NCBI RefSeq assembly: GCF_015667795.1
Contig: NZ_JADPEL010000001.1
Coordinates: 78,574-142,573 of the forward strand
Source of the DNA: Clostridium sp. D53t1_180928_C8
Lineage (GTDB): Bacteria > Bacillota > Clostridia > Clostridiales > Clostridiaceae
Direction: 5' to 3'
Length of the DNA: 64,000 nt
Within the stretch, counting starts at the first letter, position 1, and each line of letters opens with the position of its first letter. The position numbers and the translations under genes were made by a program. Under the pieces are notes generated by a model, which saw only the letters and a program-made list of their open reading frames with translations, searched no databases and was not told the origin of the DNA. Shown piece after piece: positions 15,787-25,267 of this stretch.

Positions 15787-17112
15787 ATGATAAAAGAATT
15801 TTTAAAATATGCAGTTCCTTCAGCCTTAGCCATGTTTGTTTCATCACTATATACAATAATTGATGGAATTTTTGTTGCACAAGGGGTTGGAGATTCTGCT
15901 TTAGCAGCAGTTAATATAGTTATGCCTTTTACTATAATGTTATTTGGAATTGCTACTATGTTTGCAGTTGGCGGTGGAGATCTTGTGTCTAAAAATATAG
16001 GAAGTAATAATAAAGAAAAGGCAGTAGAGATATTTAGACAGGTATTTAAGTTCTTATTAATTTTAAGTATAGGTATAAGTTTAATATCTGTAATATTTTC
16101 AAAAAATATAGTAAAACTATTAGGGGCTACAGATAGCTTAATTCCATTAGCTTCAACTTATTTAAGATATTATAGTTTATTTTGTATTCCTAATTTAATT
16201 GGAATTGCTTTAAATAGTTTTGTTAGAAATGATAGTAGACCAAAGCTGGCAATGATAGCAACTTTATCAGGAGCTATAATTAATATAATTTTAGATTATA
16301 TATTTATATTTCCATTAGGTCTTGGAATAAAAGGTGCAGCAATTGCAACAGGGCTTGGACAATTAGTAACTATAGGTATACTATTACCTCACTTCATAAT
16401 GAAAAAGGGTATATTAACTTTTGGAAATGTTAAATTAGAAAAGAAAATAATAAAGAAGTTTATAAATATAGGCTTTCCATCTTTCTTTGCAGAAGTAAGT
16501 TTTTCTATAATAATATTCTTTATGAATTTAGCATTAGTTAATTATGGTGGAGAAACTTCTTTATCAGCATTTGCGATAATTAACTATATAACAACTAATA
16601 TTTATATGGTATTACTAGGATTATCTATTGGGGTCCAACCATTATTAAGCTATAACTATGGTGCAAGAGAATCAAAGAAAATGCTAGAGTTTTATTCTAT
16701 AACAATAAAAGCTGTAATTATAATAAATATAGTATTTATTGCTATATGTTTTATATTTGGTAAAGGAATGATATCAATATTTACTTTGGATTCTAGAATA
16801 GTTGATATTGCATATATAGGTTTAATTTTATCAACATTTGGATATTTTATGGTAGGATTTAATTTAACAAGTACAGTTTATTATCAAGCAATAAATATGC
16901 CTAGAATTTCAAATATTTTCTGCTTAAGTAGAAGTCTAATATTACTTCCTATATCATTATTCATTTTATCGAAGCTATTTGGTATTAATGGTATATGGAT
17001 CACATTATTTGTTTCAGAATTAATAACATTTATAATATTAAGATATTCTATTAATATTAATGCTTATACTATAAAAGCTATTGAAAATGTAATTAACTTA
17101 GGAGATTTTTAG
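15787..17112 (+). CDS. MATE-family multidrug/cation antiporter
   Basis: A 441-residue inner-membrane protein with about 12 hydrophobic segments. The N-terminus FLKYAVPSALAMFVSSLYTIIDGIFVAQGVGDSALAAVNIVMP is the first MATE repeat; the second begins near IKKFINIGFPSFFAEVSFSI. It would export drugs or other cationic compounds using a sodium or proton gradient. The ATG at 15787 follows GGAGG; an in-frame ATG at 15754 overlaps the -10 promoter element and cannot be used. It is co-transcribed with a MerR regulator two bases downstream, so expression is probably induced by substrates. Confidence 0.9.
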   Translation: MIKEFLKYAVPSALAMFVSSLYTIIDGIFVAQGVGDSALAAVNIVMPFTIMLFGIATMFAVGGGDLVSKNIGSNNKEKAVEIFRQVFKFLLILSIGISLISVIFSKNIVKLLGATDSLIPLASTYLRYYSLFCIPNLIGIALNSFVRNDSRPKLAMIATLSGAIINIILDYIFIFPLGLGIKGAAIATGLGQLVTIGILLPHFIMKKGILTFGNVKLEKKIIKKFINIGFPSFFAEVSFSIIIFFMNLALVNYGGETSLSAFAIINYITTNIYMVLLGLSIGVQPLLSYNYGARESKKMLEFYSITIKAVIIINIVFIAICFIFGKGMISIFTLDSRIVDIAYIGLILSTFGYFMVGFNLTSTVYYQAINMPRISNIFCLSRSLILLPISLFILSKLFGINGIWITLFVSELITFIILRYSININAYTIKAIENVINLGDF

Positions 17113-17113
17113 T

Positions 17114-17929
17114 ATGGAAACTTATTTTTCTGTTGGGGAAATATCTAAATTAACTAATGTTCCAATTCAAACATTAAGATATTATGACAAAATGGGACTA
17201 CTTAAACCAGCATATATTAATAAGCAAAATAATTATAGGTATTATTCAATAAATCAATTTATAAAGATTGATTTATTGAAGCAATGCAAGCTTATAGGAC
17301 TATCATTAAAAGAAATAGAAGAATTATTAAAGGATGAAATAACTTCTGATTCTATGATTAAAATAATTGATAAACAGAGAAAAATATTAGATGAAAAAAT
17401 TAAGGAAATGGAATCTGTTAAATCATATATTAATTTTTTAGAAGGTAGAATAGAGGAAAGTAAAAAAGTAAGCGAAAATGAAATATTCATTAAAGAAAAT
17501 AATGAAAGAGTAGTTAGAAAATATAACTGTGAAATAAAAAATCAAAAGGATTTAGAGCTTAATTTAAGAAGAGTTTTGCTTGATGCAGAAAAAGATAATT
17601 GTATAATGAATTATGAAATAGCATTTGAAGCTCCATTAGAACTACTAAAAAAAGAAAATAGAACAGAGTATACCGCAATAATGCTTTATAATAATGAAAA
17701 GTTTGAAAGTAATACGAAGAATGTTATATTGCCAAGTGGTAAGTATCTTACAATGTATTATGATGATAGAAATGAAAATAGTTTTAAATATTATAAAAAG
17801 ATGTTGGATTATATTGATACAAATAATATAGAAACAATAGGATGCTTTAATGAGTTTTCAATACTAGCAAGAATAAATTCGAAGGAAGCAGAAAAATCTA
17901 TAGTTCAATTAGAGATACAGATTATATGA
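17114..17929 (+). CDS. MerR-family drug-sensing regulator (BmrR/BltR-like)
   Basis: A 271-residue regulator: N-terminal MerR winged helix (FSVGEISKLTNVPIQTLRYYDKMGLLKPAYI), a coiled-coil dimerisation helix at about 80-115, and a C-terminal domain of about 150 residues resembling GyrI-like effector domains that bind drugs. It overlaps no gene but starts two bases after the MATE stop in the same operon. It should bind the palindrome in the 19-bp spacer at 15731-15745, so the operon would be autoregulated and induced by MATE substrates. The effector is unknown. Confidence 0.87.
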   Translation: METYFSVGEISKLTNVPIQTLRYYDKMGLLKPAYINKQNNYRYYSINQFIKIDLLKQCKLIGLSLKEIEELLKDEITSDSMIKIIDKQRKILDEKIKEMESVKSYINFLEGRIEESKKVSENEIFIKENNERVVRKYNCEIKNQKDLELNLRRVLLDAEKDNCIMNYEIAFEAPLELLKKENRTEYTAIMLYNNEKFESNTKNVILPSGKYLTMYYDDRNENSFKYYKKMLDYIDTNNIETIGCFNEFSILARINSKEAEKSIVQLEIQII

Positions 17930-17934
17930 TATTT

Positions 17935-17974
17935 ATAGGAGTAATCGCTTAGAATAATAGCGGTTACTCCTATT
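17935..17974. terminator. Bidirectional terminator between merR and tetR
   Basis: Stem TAGGAGTAATCGCT with AGCGGTTACTCCTA and a nine-base loop, one G-T pair. Both flanks are AT-rich, so it can serve the two convergent genes. Confidence 0.6.
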
Positions 17975-17995
17975 TATATTATAAATAAAAAATAT

Positions 17996-18559
17996 CTACT
18001 TCGATGTAGTATCTATTTTATTTATATTATTAATTATATTAACAAGCTCTATTGGTGATTCAGGCATATCATTTTCTAACCATGCTTGAATAATTGAAAT
18101 ACATCCACCAACAGAATATCTTATAAAATAATTCATATTAGACTTAATAAATTCATTTGAATTCATACATATCTTTTCAAAATCAGCCATACTAGCTACA
18201 GATAATATTCTTTCTAAAATTCTATTATCTTTTTGTCTACAAAATAGAATTTTACATAAAGCTTTATTTTCAGAAATCAATTCAAGAACTCGAGGTAATA
18301 GTGAATTAATGTATTCCTCCGCAGGAGTTTCACCTATAAATTCTATAATTTGATTAAATAGTTCATCTTCTATAGATTCAAGCAAATCAAAGGCATCTTT
18401 ATAGTGAGTATAAAAAGTACCCCTATTAATATCTGCTTTTTTACATATATCAGTTACCGTGATTTGATGAATATCTTTATCTTGTAATAAGTCTATTAAA
18501 CTATCTCTAATAACTTTTTTAGTATATATAATTCTACGATTTCCTTTAACACCGGCCAT
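17996..18559 (-). CDS. TetR/AcrR-family repressor
   Basis: A 187-residue repressor with the TetR helix-turn-helix at about 12-55 (VIRDSLIDLLQDKDIHQITVTDICKKADINRGTFYTHYKDAFDLLESIEDEL). The C-terminal domain looks like the TetR_C_8 type often found next to ABC exporters in Firmicutes. It is divergent from the ABC exporter operon at 18789 and the 230-bp gap contains a perfect 18-base palindrome, the probable operator for both directions. The ligand is not predictable. Confidence 0.88.
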   Translation of the reverse strand: MAGVKGNRRIIYTKKVIRDSLIDLLQDKDIHQITVTDICKKADINRGTFYTHYKDAFDLLESIEDELFNQIIEFIGETPAEEYINSLLPRVLELISENKALCKILFCRQKDNRILERILSVASMADFEKICMNSNEFIKSNMNYFIRYSVGGCISIIQAWLENDMPESPIELVNIINNINKIDTTSK

Positions 18560-18637
18560 ATTTAATCTCCTTTATATAAATTTTAGATAATTTAATTGAT
18601 AATGTTATTTAATAAACACATAAATTTAAAGTGTACA

Positions 18638-18655
18638 TTTAATAACGTTATTAAA
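18638..18655. promoter_or_regulatory. TetR operator, perfect 18-base palindrome
   Basis: TTTAATAACGTTATTAAA reads identically on both strands. A related imperfect palindrome, TGTTATTTAATAAACA, lies at 18603-18618, and a further TTTAATAACG half-site at about 18730-18739. The position between the divergent tetR and ABC genes supports its role. Confidence 0.7.
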
Positions 18656-18788
18656 ATATCTGATTATTGTCTATAAGTAGTAAGTTTCATATACTATTTA
18701 TTGTACTATTAAACATACAATGTGTCTATTTAATAACGCAAGGTAAAAAAATATAGAGTTTTAAATATAAATAAAAGAGGTGTAGTAT

Positions 18789-19490
18789 ATGGCATATATA
18801 GACGTAAAAAATGTATATAAAAGATATAAAATAGGTGAAAACATAGTAGTAGCTAATAATGGAGTTAGTTTTTCTATTGAAAAAGGTGAATTTGTTGTAA
18901 TTTTAGGTCCAAGTGGTGCTGGAAAATCAACAATACTTAATATTTTAGGTGGAATGGATAATTGTGATGAAGGAAAAATAGTAATTGATAATATTGATAT
19001 ATCAAAATTTAAAGATAGAGATCTTACTAAGTATAGAAGATACGATGTAGGATTTGTATTTCAATTTTATAATCTAGTACAAAATCTAACTGCAAAGGAA
19101 AATATAGAACTTGCTACACAAATTTCAAATAATTCATTAGATGTAGATAACACTATTGAATTAGTTGGACTTTCTCATAGGAAAGATAATTTTCCATCAC
19201 AACTATCAGGGGGAGAGCAGCAGAGGGTTTCTATTGCAAGAGCTATAGCGAAAAATCCTAAGTTGTTATTATGTGATGAACCAACAGGAGCCCTTGATTA
19301 TAAAACAGGTAAGCAAGTTTTAAAAACACTACAAGATACATGTAGAAAAATGAAAACTACAGTTGTAGTTATAACTCATAACTCAGCAATTGCACAAATG
19401 GCTGATAGGGTTATAAAGATAAACGATGCAAAAGTTAGAAGTGTTAATATTAATAATAATCCTTTATCAGTTGAAGAGATTGAATGGTAG
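18789..19490 (+). CDS. ABC transporter ATP-binding protein, MacB/LolD type
   Basis: A 233-residue ATPase with Walker [10 protein letters not shown] (about 41-49), Q-loop FVFQFYNL, signature LSGGEQQR, Walker [13 protein letters not shown] and a switch His in VITHN. The [16 protein letters not shown] and TGALD sequences identify the MacB/LolD/SalX subfamily, which works with FtsX-type permeases. It is divergent from the TetR gene and 12 bases upstream of its permease. Likely an exporter or peptide-resistance pump, induced when TetR releases its operator. Confidence 0.92.
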   Translation: MAYIDVKNVYKRYKIGENIVVANNGVSFSIEKGEFVVILGPSGAGKSTILNILGGMDNCDEGKIVIDNIDISKFKDRDLTKYRRYDVGFVFQFYNLVQNLTAKENIELATQISNNSLDVDNTIELVGLSHRKDNFPSQLSGGEQQRVSIARAIAKNPKLLLCDEPTGALDYKTGKQVLKTLQDTCRKMKTTVVVITHNSAIAQMADRVIKINDAKVRSVNINNNPLSVEEIEW

Positions 19491-19502
19491 AGGTGAGGTT
19501 TA

Positions 19503-22133
19503 ATGAAGAATAAATCATATAGAAAATCAATAATAAGAGAAATTATATCATCAAAAGAAAGTTTTTTTTCTATATTATTAATTATCTTTTTAGGGGTTGC
19601 CTTTTATTCAGGTATAAAGTCAGCAGAGCCTGATATGAATAGATCAATAAATAAGTTTTATAGTAATCAGAATCTTATGGATAGCAAGATTGTATCAAAT
19701 TTAGGATTAACAGATAAGGATTTAGAAGTTCTTAAAAATGATAATAAAATATTAGATTGTTATGGAACACATACAATAGATGTAAATCTTATAAATATGA
19801 ATAATTTAGTTAGGTTTATGGAATATGATGAGCAAAATCAAATAAATAAATTTGTTGTTTTAGAAGGAAGGATGCCTGAAAACCAAGGAGAGATTGCTTT
19901 AGATGAAAGAGCCTTTAGATTAAATGAGAATTTAAAGATTGGTAATAGTTATACAATTGATTCAGATGAAGATAGCATGAAGCATTTTAAGGAGACAAAC
20001 TTTAAAATAGTTGGTATGGTAAGAAGTCCAATGTATGTTGAAAAGGAATCCAGGGGAGTAACGTCTATTGGAAAAGGAACAATTGATTATTTTGCAGTTT
20101 TAAATAGTAAAGATATTTCTATGGATGTTTATACTGAAGTTTATTTGAGATTTAAAAATGTACAAGGATTGGATGCTTATGGAAATGAGTATGAAAATTT
20201 AATGGAAGAAAATAATAAGTATCTTGAAGGATTATTCACTAATAGAGCAGTAGAACGGGAAAATGAACTTAAGGAAGAGGTTAAAAGAGAATTTGAAGAT
20301 GCATATAAAGAAATAGATGATAGTTATCAAAAGCTTTTAGAGGTAGAAGAATTAGGATACGGTAATGAAGAGATTAACATAAATAAGAAAAAACTATTAG
20401 AAGCAAAAGATGAAATTACAAGTAAAGAAAAAGAAGCTATTGATAGTATAGAAGAGTGTAAATATTATTTCTTTGATAGAACTGATAATCAAGGATATCT
20501 AGGATATAAGGATTCTATAAATTGTTTAGGAAATATCGCATCGGTACTACCGGTATTTTTCTTCTTAGTAGCAATATTAATTTGTTTAACTACAATGACA
20601 AGAATGGTAGAAGAAAATAGGTTAGAGATAGGTACGCTGAAAGCTTTAGGATATAATGATTTAGAAATATCATGGAAGTATATAATATATGCTTCATTAG
20701 CTAGTATTTCAGGAAGTATTTTAGGAATAGTTATTGGAAGCAATGTATTACCAGCTATAATTAGTAATGCTTATGGAAGTATATACAATGTGCCTAAAAT
20801 AGATTTATATTATTACTCATCATATATTATTCAGTCTATAGCTATATCAATATTATGTACTGTTGGAGCTGCATTAATCGTTATAAATGTTGAATTAAAA
20901 AGTAAGCCGTCTAATTTAATGAGACCTAAGGCGCCAAGGATAGGAAAGAAAATATTATTAGAAAGAATTACACCTATATGGAAGAGGTTAAGCTTTAGTC
21001 ATAAGGTAACCTTAAGAAATATTTTTAGATATAAGCAACGTATGATAATGACTGTCTTAGGAATTGCAGGATGCATGGCATTACTTGTTACTGGATTTGG
21101 ATTAAAGGATTCTAATTCAGGTATGATAGATAAACAATTTAATAAATTGTGGAAATATGATGCAATGGTTATATTAGATACAAATTCAAATGAAGAAGAA
21201 AATATAAACTATAATAATGTATTAAATAAATTAAATGGATATAAAGATAGTTTAAATATTCATCAAGAATCAGTAACTTTTTATAAAGATAGTATGAATA
21301 AACAAACAGCTACCATATATGTTCTAGAAGATATTAGTAAGTTAAATGATTTTATATTATTAAATGATAGAATATCTGGAGAACAATATGAAATTAATGA
21401 TGATGGAGTTGTTATTAGTGAAAAGTTAGCAGAGCTTCTAGGAGCATATGTTAATGATACAATAACATTAAAAGATGAAAATAATAATAATCATGAAGTG
21501 AAAATAGATAAAATAACTGAAAATTATGTTATGCATTATTTATATATGTCACCATCATATTATCAAAAAGTGTTTGAAAAAAATCCAGTATATAATACTC
21601 AGTTTATAAGGTTTGATAAAAATAGAGATAGTGATGATGAAATTTCATCAAAGCTTTTAGAGTGTGGAAATGTTACGAATGTTACTTTAACATCACAAAT
21701 TCAAAAAAATACTCAAGATTCAAATGATAGTATGAATTTAGTTATGATAGTAATAATAGTAGCAGCAGGAAGCCTTGCATTTATAGTTTTATATAATCTT
21801 AATAATATAAATGTATCTGAACGTATAAGAGAGCTATCCACTATTAAAGTTATTGGTTTCTTTAATAATGAAGTTACTATGTATATATCTAGGGAAAATA
21901 TAATATTAACTATAATGGGAATTTTAGTAGGATCATTATTAGGTAAAATTCTTCATACTTTTATACTTAATACAGCAGAAACTGATACCATGATGATGTA
22001 TCCTAATATATCAATTGAAAGTTATATATTTTCGGCTTTATTAACTATAAGTTTCTCACTTATTGTTATGATTTTAATGCATATAAAACTAAAAAAGGTT
22101 AATATGATTGATGCACTAAAATCTAATGAATAA
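19503..22133 (+). CDS. ABC transporter permease, FtsX/MacB family
   Basis: An 876-residue permease with an N-terminal membrane segment (FFSILLIIFLGVAFYSGI, about 20-37), a large extracellular domain including a helical, charged coiled-coil stretch near 245-310, a first FtsX block of three segments (about 345-470) with the family's LEIGTLKALGY sequence, a further segment near 520 followed by a second MacB-like extracellular domain, and a second FtsX block (from about 750) with ERIRELSTIKVIGF. This duplicated architecture is usual for Firmicutes bacteriocin or antimicrobial-peptide exporters. It follows its ATPase by 12 bases after AGAGGTGAGG. Confidence 0.9.
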   Translation: MKNKSYRKSIIREIISSKESFFSILLIIFLGVAFYSGIKSAEPDMNRSINKFYSNQNLMDSKIVSNLGLTDKDLEVLKNDNKILDCYGTHTIDVNLINMNNLVRFMEYDEQNQINKFVVLEGRMPENQGEIALDERAFRLNENLKIGNSYTIDSDEDSMKHFKETNFKIVGMVRSPMYVEKESRGVTSIGKGTIDYFAVLNSKDISMDVYTEVYLRFKNVQGLDAYGNEYENLMEENNKYLEGLFTNRAVERENELKEEVKREFEDAYKEIDDSYQKLLEVEELGYGNEEININKKKLLEAKDEITSKEKEAIDSIEECKYYFFDRTDNQGYLGYKDSINCLGNIASVLPVFFFLVAILICLTTMTRMVEENRLEIGTLKALGYNDLEISWKYIIYASLASISGSILGIVIGSNVLPAIISNAYGSIYNVPKIDLYYYSSYIIQSIAISILCTVGAALIVINVELKSKPSNLMRPKAPRIGKKILLERITPIWKRLSFSHKVTLRNIFRYKQRMIMTVLGIAGCMALLVTGFGLKDSNSGMIDKQFNKLWKYDAMVILDTNSNEEENINYNNVLNKLNGYKDSLNIHQESVTFYKDSMNKQTATIYVLEDISKLNDFILLNDRISGEQYEINDDGVVISEKLAELLGAYVNDTITLKDENNNNHEVKIDKITENYVMHYLYMSPSYYQKVFEKNPVYNTQFIRFDKNRDSDDEISSKLLECGNVTNVTLTSQIQKNTQDSNDSMNLVMIVIIVAAGSLAFIVLYNLNNINVSERIRELSTIKVIGFFNNEVTMYISRENIILTIMGILVGSLLGKILHTFILNTAETDTMMMYPNISIESYIFSALLTISFSLIVMILMHIKLKKVNMIDALKSNE

Positions 22134-22139
22134 ATAATT

Positions 22140-22211
22140 AGCTAGATAACAAAATTTGTATTAATCTTTATTAAGTAAGGATTAGTTACAACATAGTTAT
22201 CTAGCTTTTTG
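22140..22211. terminator. Long hairpin between the ABC permease and yhhN-like genes
   Basis: AGCTAGATAAC (22140-22150) pairs with GTTATCTAGCT (22196-22206), with inner pairing of TAATCTTT and AAGGATTA, and a T run to the right. Confidence 0.65.
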
Positions 22212-22213
22212 TA

Positions 22214-22897
22214 TTAAATATATAAAATACTTAATGCTATAAGAAATTGTCCAATATAATAAGCAGTCAAATTAAAGCCATTAATAATTTTAGGACAATC
22301 TTTATAAAGTAATATAAATGATAGTAGATAGTCAGATAATAAAAATAAAATTGCACCGGATATTAATAATATTATTACAGGTAAATTTAATGAAGTAATA
22401 GTTATAAGGGAAATGGATTTGCAAACCATGAAGCTTATGATTAAGCAATATATACTAGCAGGAAACAAAGATTTGTTAAAATTGATTTTTTTATTACACT
22501 TTAAGGTTGATAATAAAATAAATGATAGAAATATAGCAAAAATGAAATCTCTAATGTGAAGCTCAGATAGAGTTATAAAGCATAATGAATATAATATATG
22601 TGTAATTCCAAAGCTAATTCCACCACTTATTAGTAAAGTATTTTTAGCGTGTGGTTTTTTATAATCGATTCCTAAAAGTATATCTCCTAAGAAAGAAAAT
22701 ATTAAACCAATGAAAATAAAAAGAAAATATTTTAAATTGTTAGGATTACTTAAGTAAGAAAATAAAGCTATAAGCAAGAAGCATAAGCTAGTAAAAATTT
22801 TAGAAATTAATCTAAAATTAGAATCAGAAGTTAAGGTGAAATAAATTAATATTCCTAAACAAGAAAGACCTAATAATAAACATATATAAATTCCCAT
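22214..22897 (-). CDS. YhhN/TMEM86-family membrane protein, probable lysoplasmalogenase
   Basis: A 227-residue protein with about eight membrane segments. The family motifs are present: FSFLGDILLG near residue 70, an ISFGITHILYSLCF block near 95-110 and FLLSDYLLSF near 185. Members of this family hydrolyse the vinyl-ether bond of lysoplasmalogens; clostridia make plasmalogens, so the role is plausible. The ATG at 22897 is chosen because GGAG lies six bases before it; a TTG at 22909 overlaps that site. It is a single gene, convergent with the ABC permease. Confidence 0.75.
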   Translation of the reverse strand: MGIYICLLLGLSCLGILIYFTLTSDSNFRLISKIFTSLCFLLIALFSYLSNPNNLKYFLFIFIGLIFSFLGDILLGIDYKKPHAKNTLLISGGISFGITHILYSLCFITLSELHIRDFIFAIFLSFILLSTLKCNKKINFNKSLFPASIYCLIISFMVCKSISLITITSLNLPVIILLISGAILFLLSDYLLSFILLYKDCPKIINGFNLTAYYIGQFLIALSILYI

Positions 22898-23037
22898 AAG
22901 CAACTCCAATAATAAATTTACTATTTATTATTATATTAAGCTTGTATCAATAGTATTGATACAATTAGTTAATGAATTTGTAGTAGAAAAATAGGTGAAA
23001 CTATCTATAATAATATTATTTATCAAGGAGAAGTGTT

Positions 23038-24582
23038 ATGGATATACAAAAGATGCCTGAAATTAATTTTGGGGAAGAAACTCCTATTAATTTGAAAACT
23101 AAAAAAGGCGAAATGAAAGGGCTTGTTCATAATGGAATAGCAGTTTTTAAAGGCGTTCCATATGCAAAACCGCCAGTAGGAGAGTTAAGATTTTGCCCTC
23201 CACAAGATGTAGAATCTTGGGAAGGTATAAGAGATTGTACAAAATTTGGACATTGTGCAATTCAGGAGGATAGTGTTCTTATTAATACTACTCCTAGTGA
23301 GGATTGTTTATATTTAAACATTTGGACACCAGTGGAACGTAAAGAGAAATTACCAGTGTTCTTTTGGATTCATGGTGGGGGATTCTTTAATGGGTGTGGT
23401 TCAATGCCTTATTATGATGGAACACATTTTGCATTAGAGGACGTTATAGTTGTAACTATAAACTATCGTTTAGGGGCAATTGGTTTTTTAGCTTTAGAAA
23501 CATCATTAAAGAAATATGGAACAACTGGAAACTGGGGAACCCTTGATCAAATTAAAGCACTTAAATGGGTGAATGAAAATATTGATGATTTTGGAGGAGA
23601 TCCAAATAGAATTACAATTGCAGGGGAATCAGCAGGTTCATTTTCAATTTCTAATCTAATAATGAGTCCTTTAACAAAAGGATTATTTAGTAAAGCTATT
23701 ATGGAAAGTGGTTCTATTTTAGAAAATAAAATAGCAGTTCCTTTTACAGAAGCTAAGTTAGATAAATGTATTGATATGTCTAGGCGTTTTGCAGCTGTTT
23801 TTGGAGCTGATGATAGTGAAGAAGGATTAAATATTTTAAGAAAAATTGATCCACTTACATTGTGGCAAATGGGATTTTTCTCATCAGATGCTACAGTTAC
23901 AGCACCATTTGCATTTTGGGCAGCTCAAGATGGATACGCTATACCAAAGGATCCATTAGAAGCTTTAAATAAAGGTGAAAATAATAAAGGTGAGTTTATA
24001 ATTGGGTATAATCATGATGAGGGCGCTGTATTTATTTCAGGAGAAGTTTCTAAACAAGTTTATGATAAATATTTATATCAAACATTTAAAGGAAGAAAAG
24101 CAGAGAAAGTAAGAGAACATTACAAGGATAAATTTGATAATAATTATAGTCAAAAGGTAGTTGATATAGTAACATACTCTTATTTTAAAGCTGGAATGAC
24201 ACTTTTCCAAGAAAAATTAAGTGAACAAGGTAATGATATATATGCTTATGAATTTGATTATCTACCAAAAGGAAATTATCCATTATCTATGGCAGGAGCT
24301 CATCATGCAGTTGAAATTCCTTTTGTTTTTGATACAAATGAAGAGGTTGGAATTAAGTATGATGATACAGGTAAGAGAATTACAAAGCAAGTACATGATC
24401 TATGGCTTAATTTTATTAAGAACAGTAATCCTAATGAAGGAATTGATATAAAAGCTAATATGAAATGGGATAAATATAAAGCTAATGATAGAAAGATTTA
24501 TTATTTAGCATCTGAAATTAAATGTGAAAGCACTAGGGATATAGATGAAATAGAGTTTTTTAGAAATATTATATATAAATAA
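23038..24582 (+). CDS. Type-B carboxylesterase (pNB esterase-like)
   Basis: A 514-residue alpha/beta hydrolase of the carboxylesterase/cholinesterase family. Motifs: FKGVPYAKPPVGELRF near 38-53, EDCLYLNIWTP near 88, oxyanion hole HGGGF near 117, nucleophile elbow GESAGS near 197, and the catalytic His region AHHAVEIPFVF near 420. There is no signal peptide, so it acts in the cytosol on small esters. It has its own AAGGAG site and is closed by a terminator. It precedes the MerR biosynthetic operon but has its own transcript. Confidence 0.92.
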   Translation: MDIQKMPEINFGEETPINLKTKKGEMKGLVHNGIAVFKGVPYAKPPVGELRFCPPQDVESWEGIRDCTKFGHCAIQEDSVLINTTPSEDCLYLNIWTPVERKEKLPVFFWIHGGGFFNGCGSMPYYDGTHFALEDVIVVTINYRLGAIGFLALETSLKKYGTTGNWGTLDQIKALKWVNENIDDFGGDPNRITIAGESAGSFSISNLIMSPLTKGLFSKAIMESGSILENKIAVPFTEAKLDKCIDMSRRFAAVFGADDSEEGLNILRKIDPLTLWQMGFFSSDATVTAPFAFWAAQDGYAIPKDPLEALNKGENNKGEFIIGYNHDEGAVFISGEVSKQVYDKYLYQTFKGRKAEKVREHYKDKFDNNYSQKVVDIVTYSYFKAGMTLFQEKLSEQGNDIYAYEFDYLPKGNYPLSMAGAHHAVEIPFVFDTNEEVGIKYDDTGKRITKQVHDLWLNFIKNSNPNEGIDIKANMKWDKYKANDRKIYYLASEIKCESTRDIDEIEFFRNIIYK

Positions 24583-24597
24583 ATATAACTTTTAATA

Positions 24598-24628
24598 AAA
24601 AAGAAGTGATAAAACACTTCTTTTTTTA
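24598..24628 (+). terminator. Terminator after the carboxylesterase gene
   Basis: Stem AAGAAGTG (24601-24608) with CACTTCTT (24615-24622) and seven T. Confidence 0.85.
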
Positions 24629-24769
24629 TGTTAAAGATATTATATATAAAAATATTTTAATATATAAGTAAAGGTTTAGATGACATTATTCCAATAAAAG
24701 GCTTAAAAATTTCCCGGGAAAAGGCAGGAGTTTTAAGGATTTAAGTTATATTATGTCGCAATCTATTAT

Positions 24770-24800
24770 TTGACATAGAGTACACTCTAGCACTTATAAT
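24770..24800 (+). promoter_or_regulatory. MerR-type promoter of the biosynthetic operon
   Basis: Consensus TTGACA (24770-24775) and TATAAT (24795-24800) are 19 bases apart. The spacer begins with a perfect dyad, TAGAGT-AC-ACTCTA (24776-24789). Consensus hexamers with an overlong spacer are the signature of MerR-dependent activation. The first gene of the operon is a MerR regulator, the likely ligand of this site. Confidence 0.88.
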
Positions 24801-24820
24801 GAAATTGCAGGAGGGATAAA

Positions 24821-25231
24821 ATGGAATATTTGATAAAAGATGCATCTAAAAAACTTAATATTTCAATATATACTCTTAGATATTATGACAAGGAAGGATT
24901 AACTCCCTTTGTTAAAAAGGATGAAAATGGTGTAAGAAAATATACAGATGAGGATTTAGAATGGATAAGAATGCTTATAAATCTTAGAGATATTGATATG
25001 CCAATTTCTAATATTAAGGAATATATAGAATTATATTTAAAAGGTGATGAAACTATAGAGCAAAGAAGAGACCTAATGTGTAGATATAGAGAATATATAA
25101 AGAAAAAGGTTGAAGATACAATAAGTAGCTTAGAAATGGCTACAGAAAAATTAAGAAATTATGATTCTGCAGTTGCAGATATATTAGATGATACAAATTT
25201 ATTTGAAAATAAAAAAATATATAATAAGTAA
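24821..25231 (+). CDS. MerR-family regulator of the biosynthetic operon
   Basis: A 136-residue MerR protein with the winged-helix domain (YLIKDASKKLNISIYTLRYYDKEGLTPFV) and a dimerisation coiled coil at about 80-118, but no effector domain; the tail is short. Activity may therefore depend on a partner, a small ligand at the dimer interface or redox state; there is only one Cys (in the LMCRYREY segment). It is first in an operon that continues through 29999 and its promoter carries a matching MerR operator. It starts after GGAGGG. Confidence 0.88.
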   Translation: MEYLIKDASKKLNISIYTLRYYDKEGLTPFVKKDENGVRKYTDEDLEWIRMLINLRDIDMPISNIKEYIELYLKGDETIEQRRDLMCRYREYIKKKVEDTISSLEMATEKLRNYDSAVADILDDTNLFENKKIYNK

Positions 25232-25267
25232 ATTTTGGCCAAAGTTTCACTAAGTGAGAGGTGTAAA

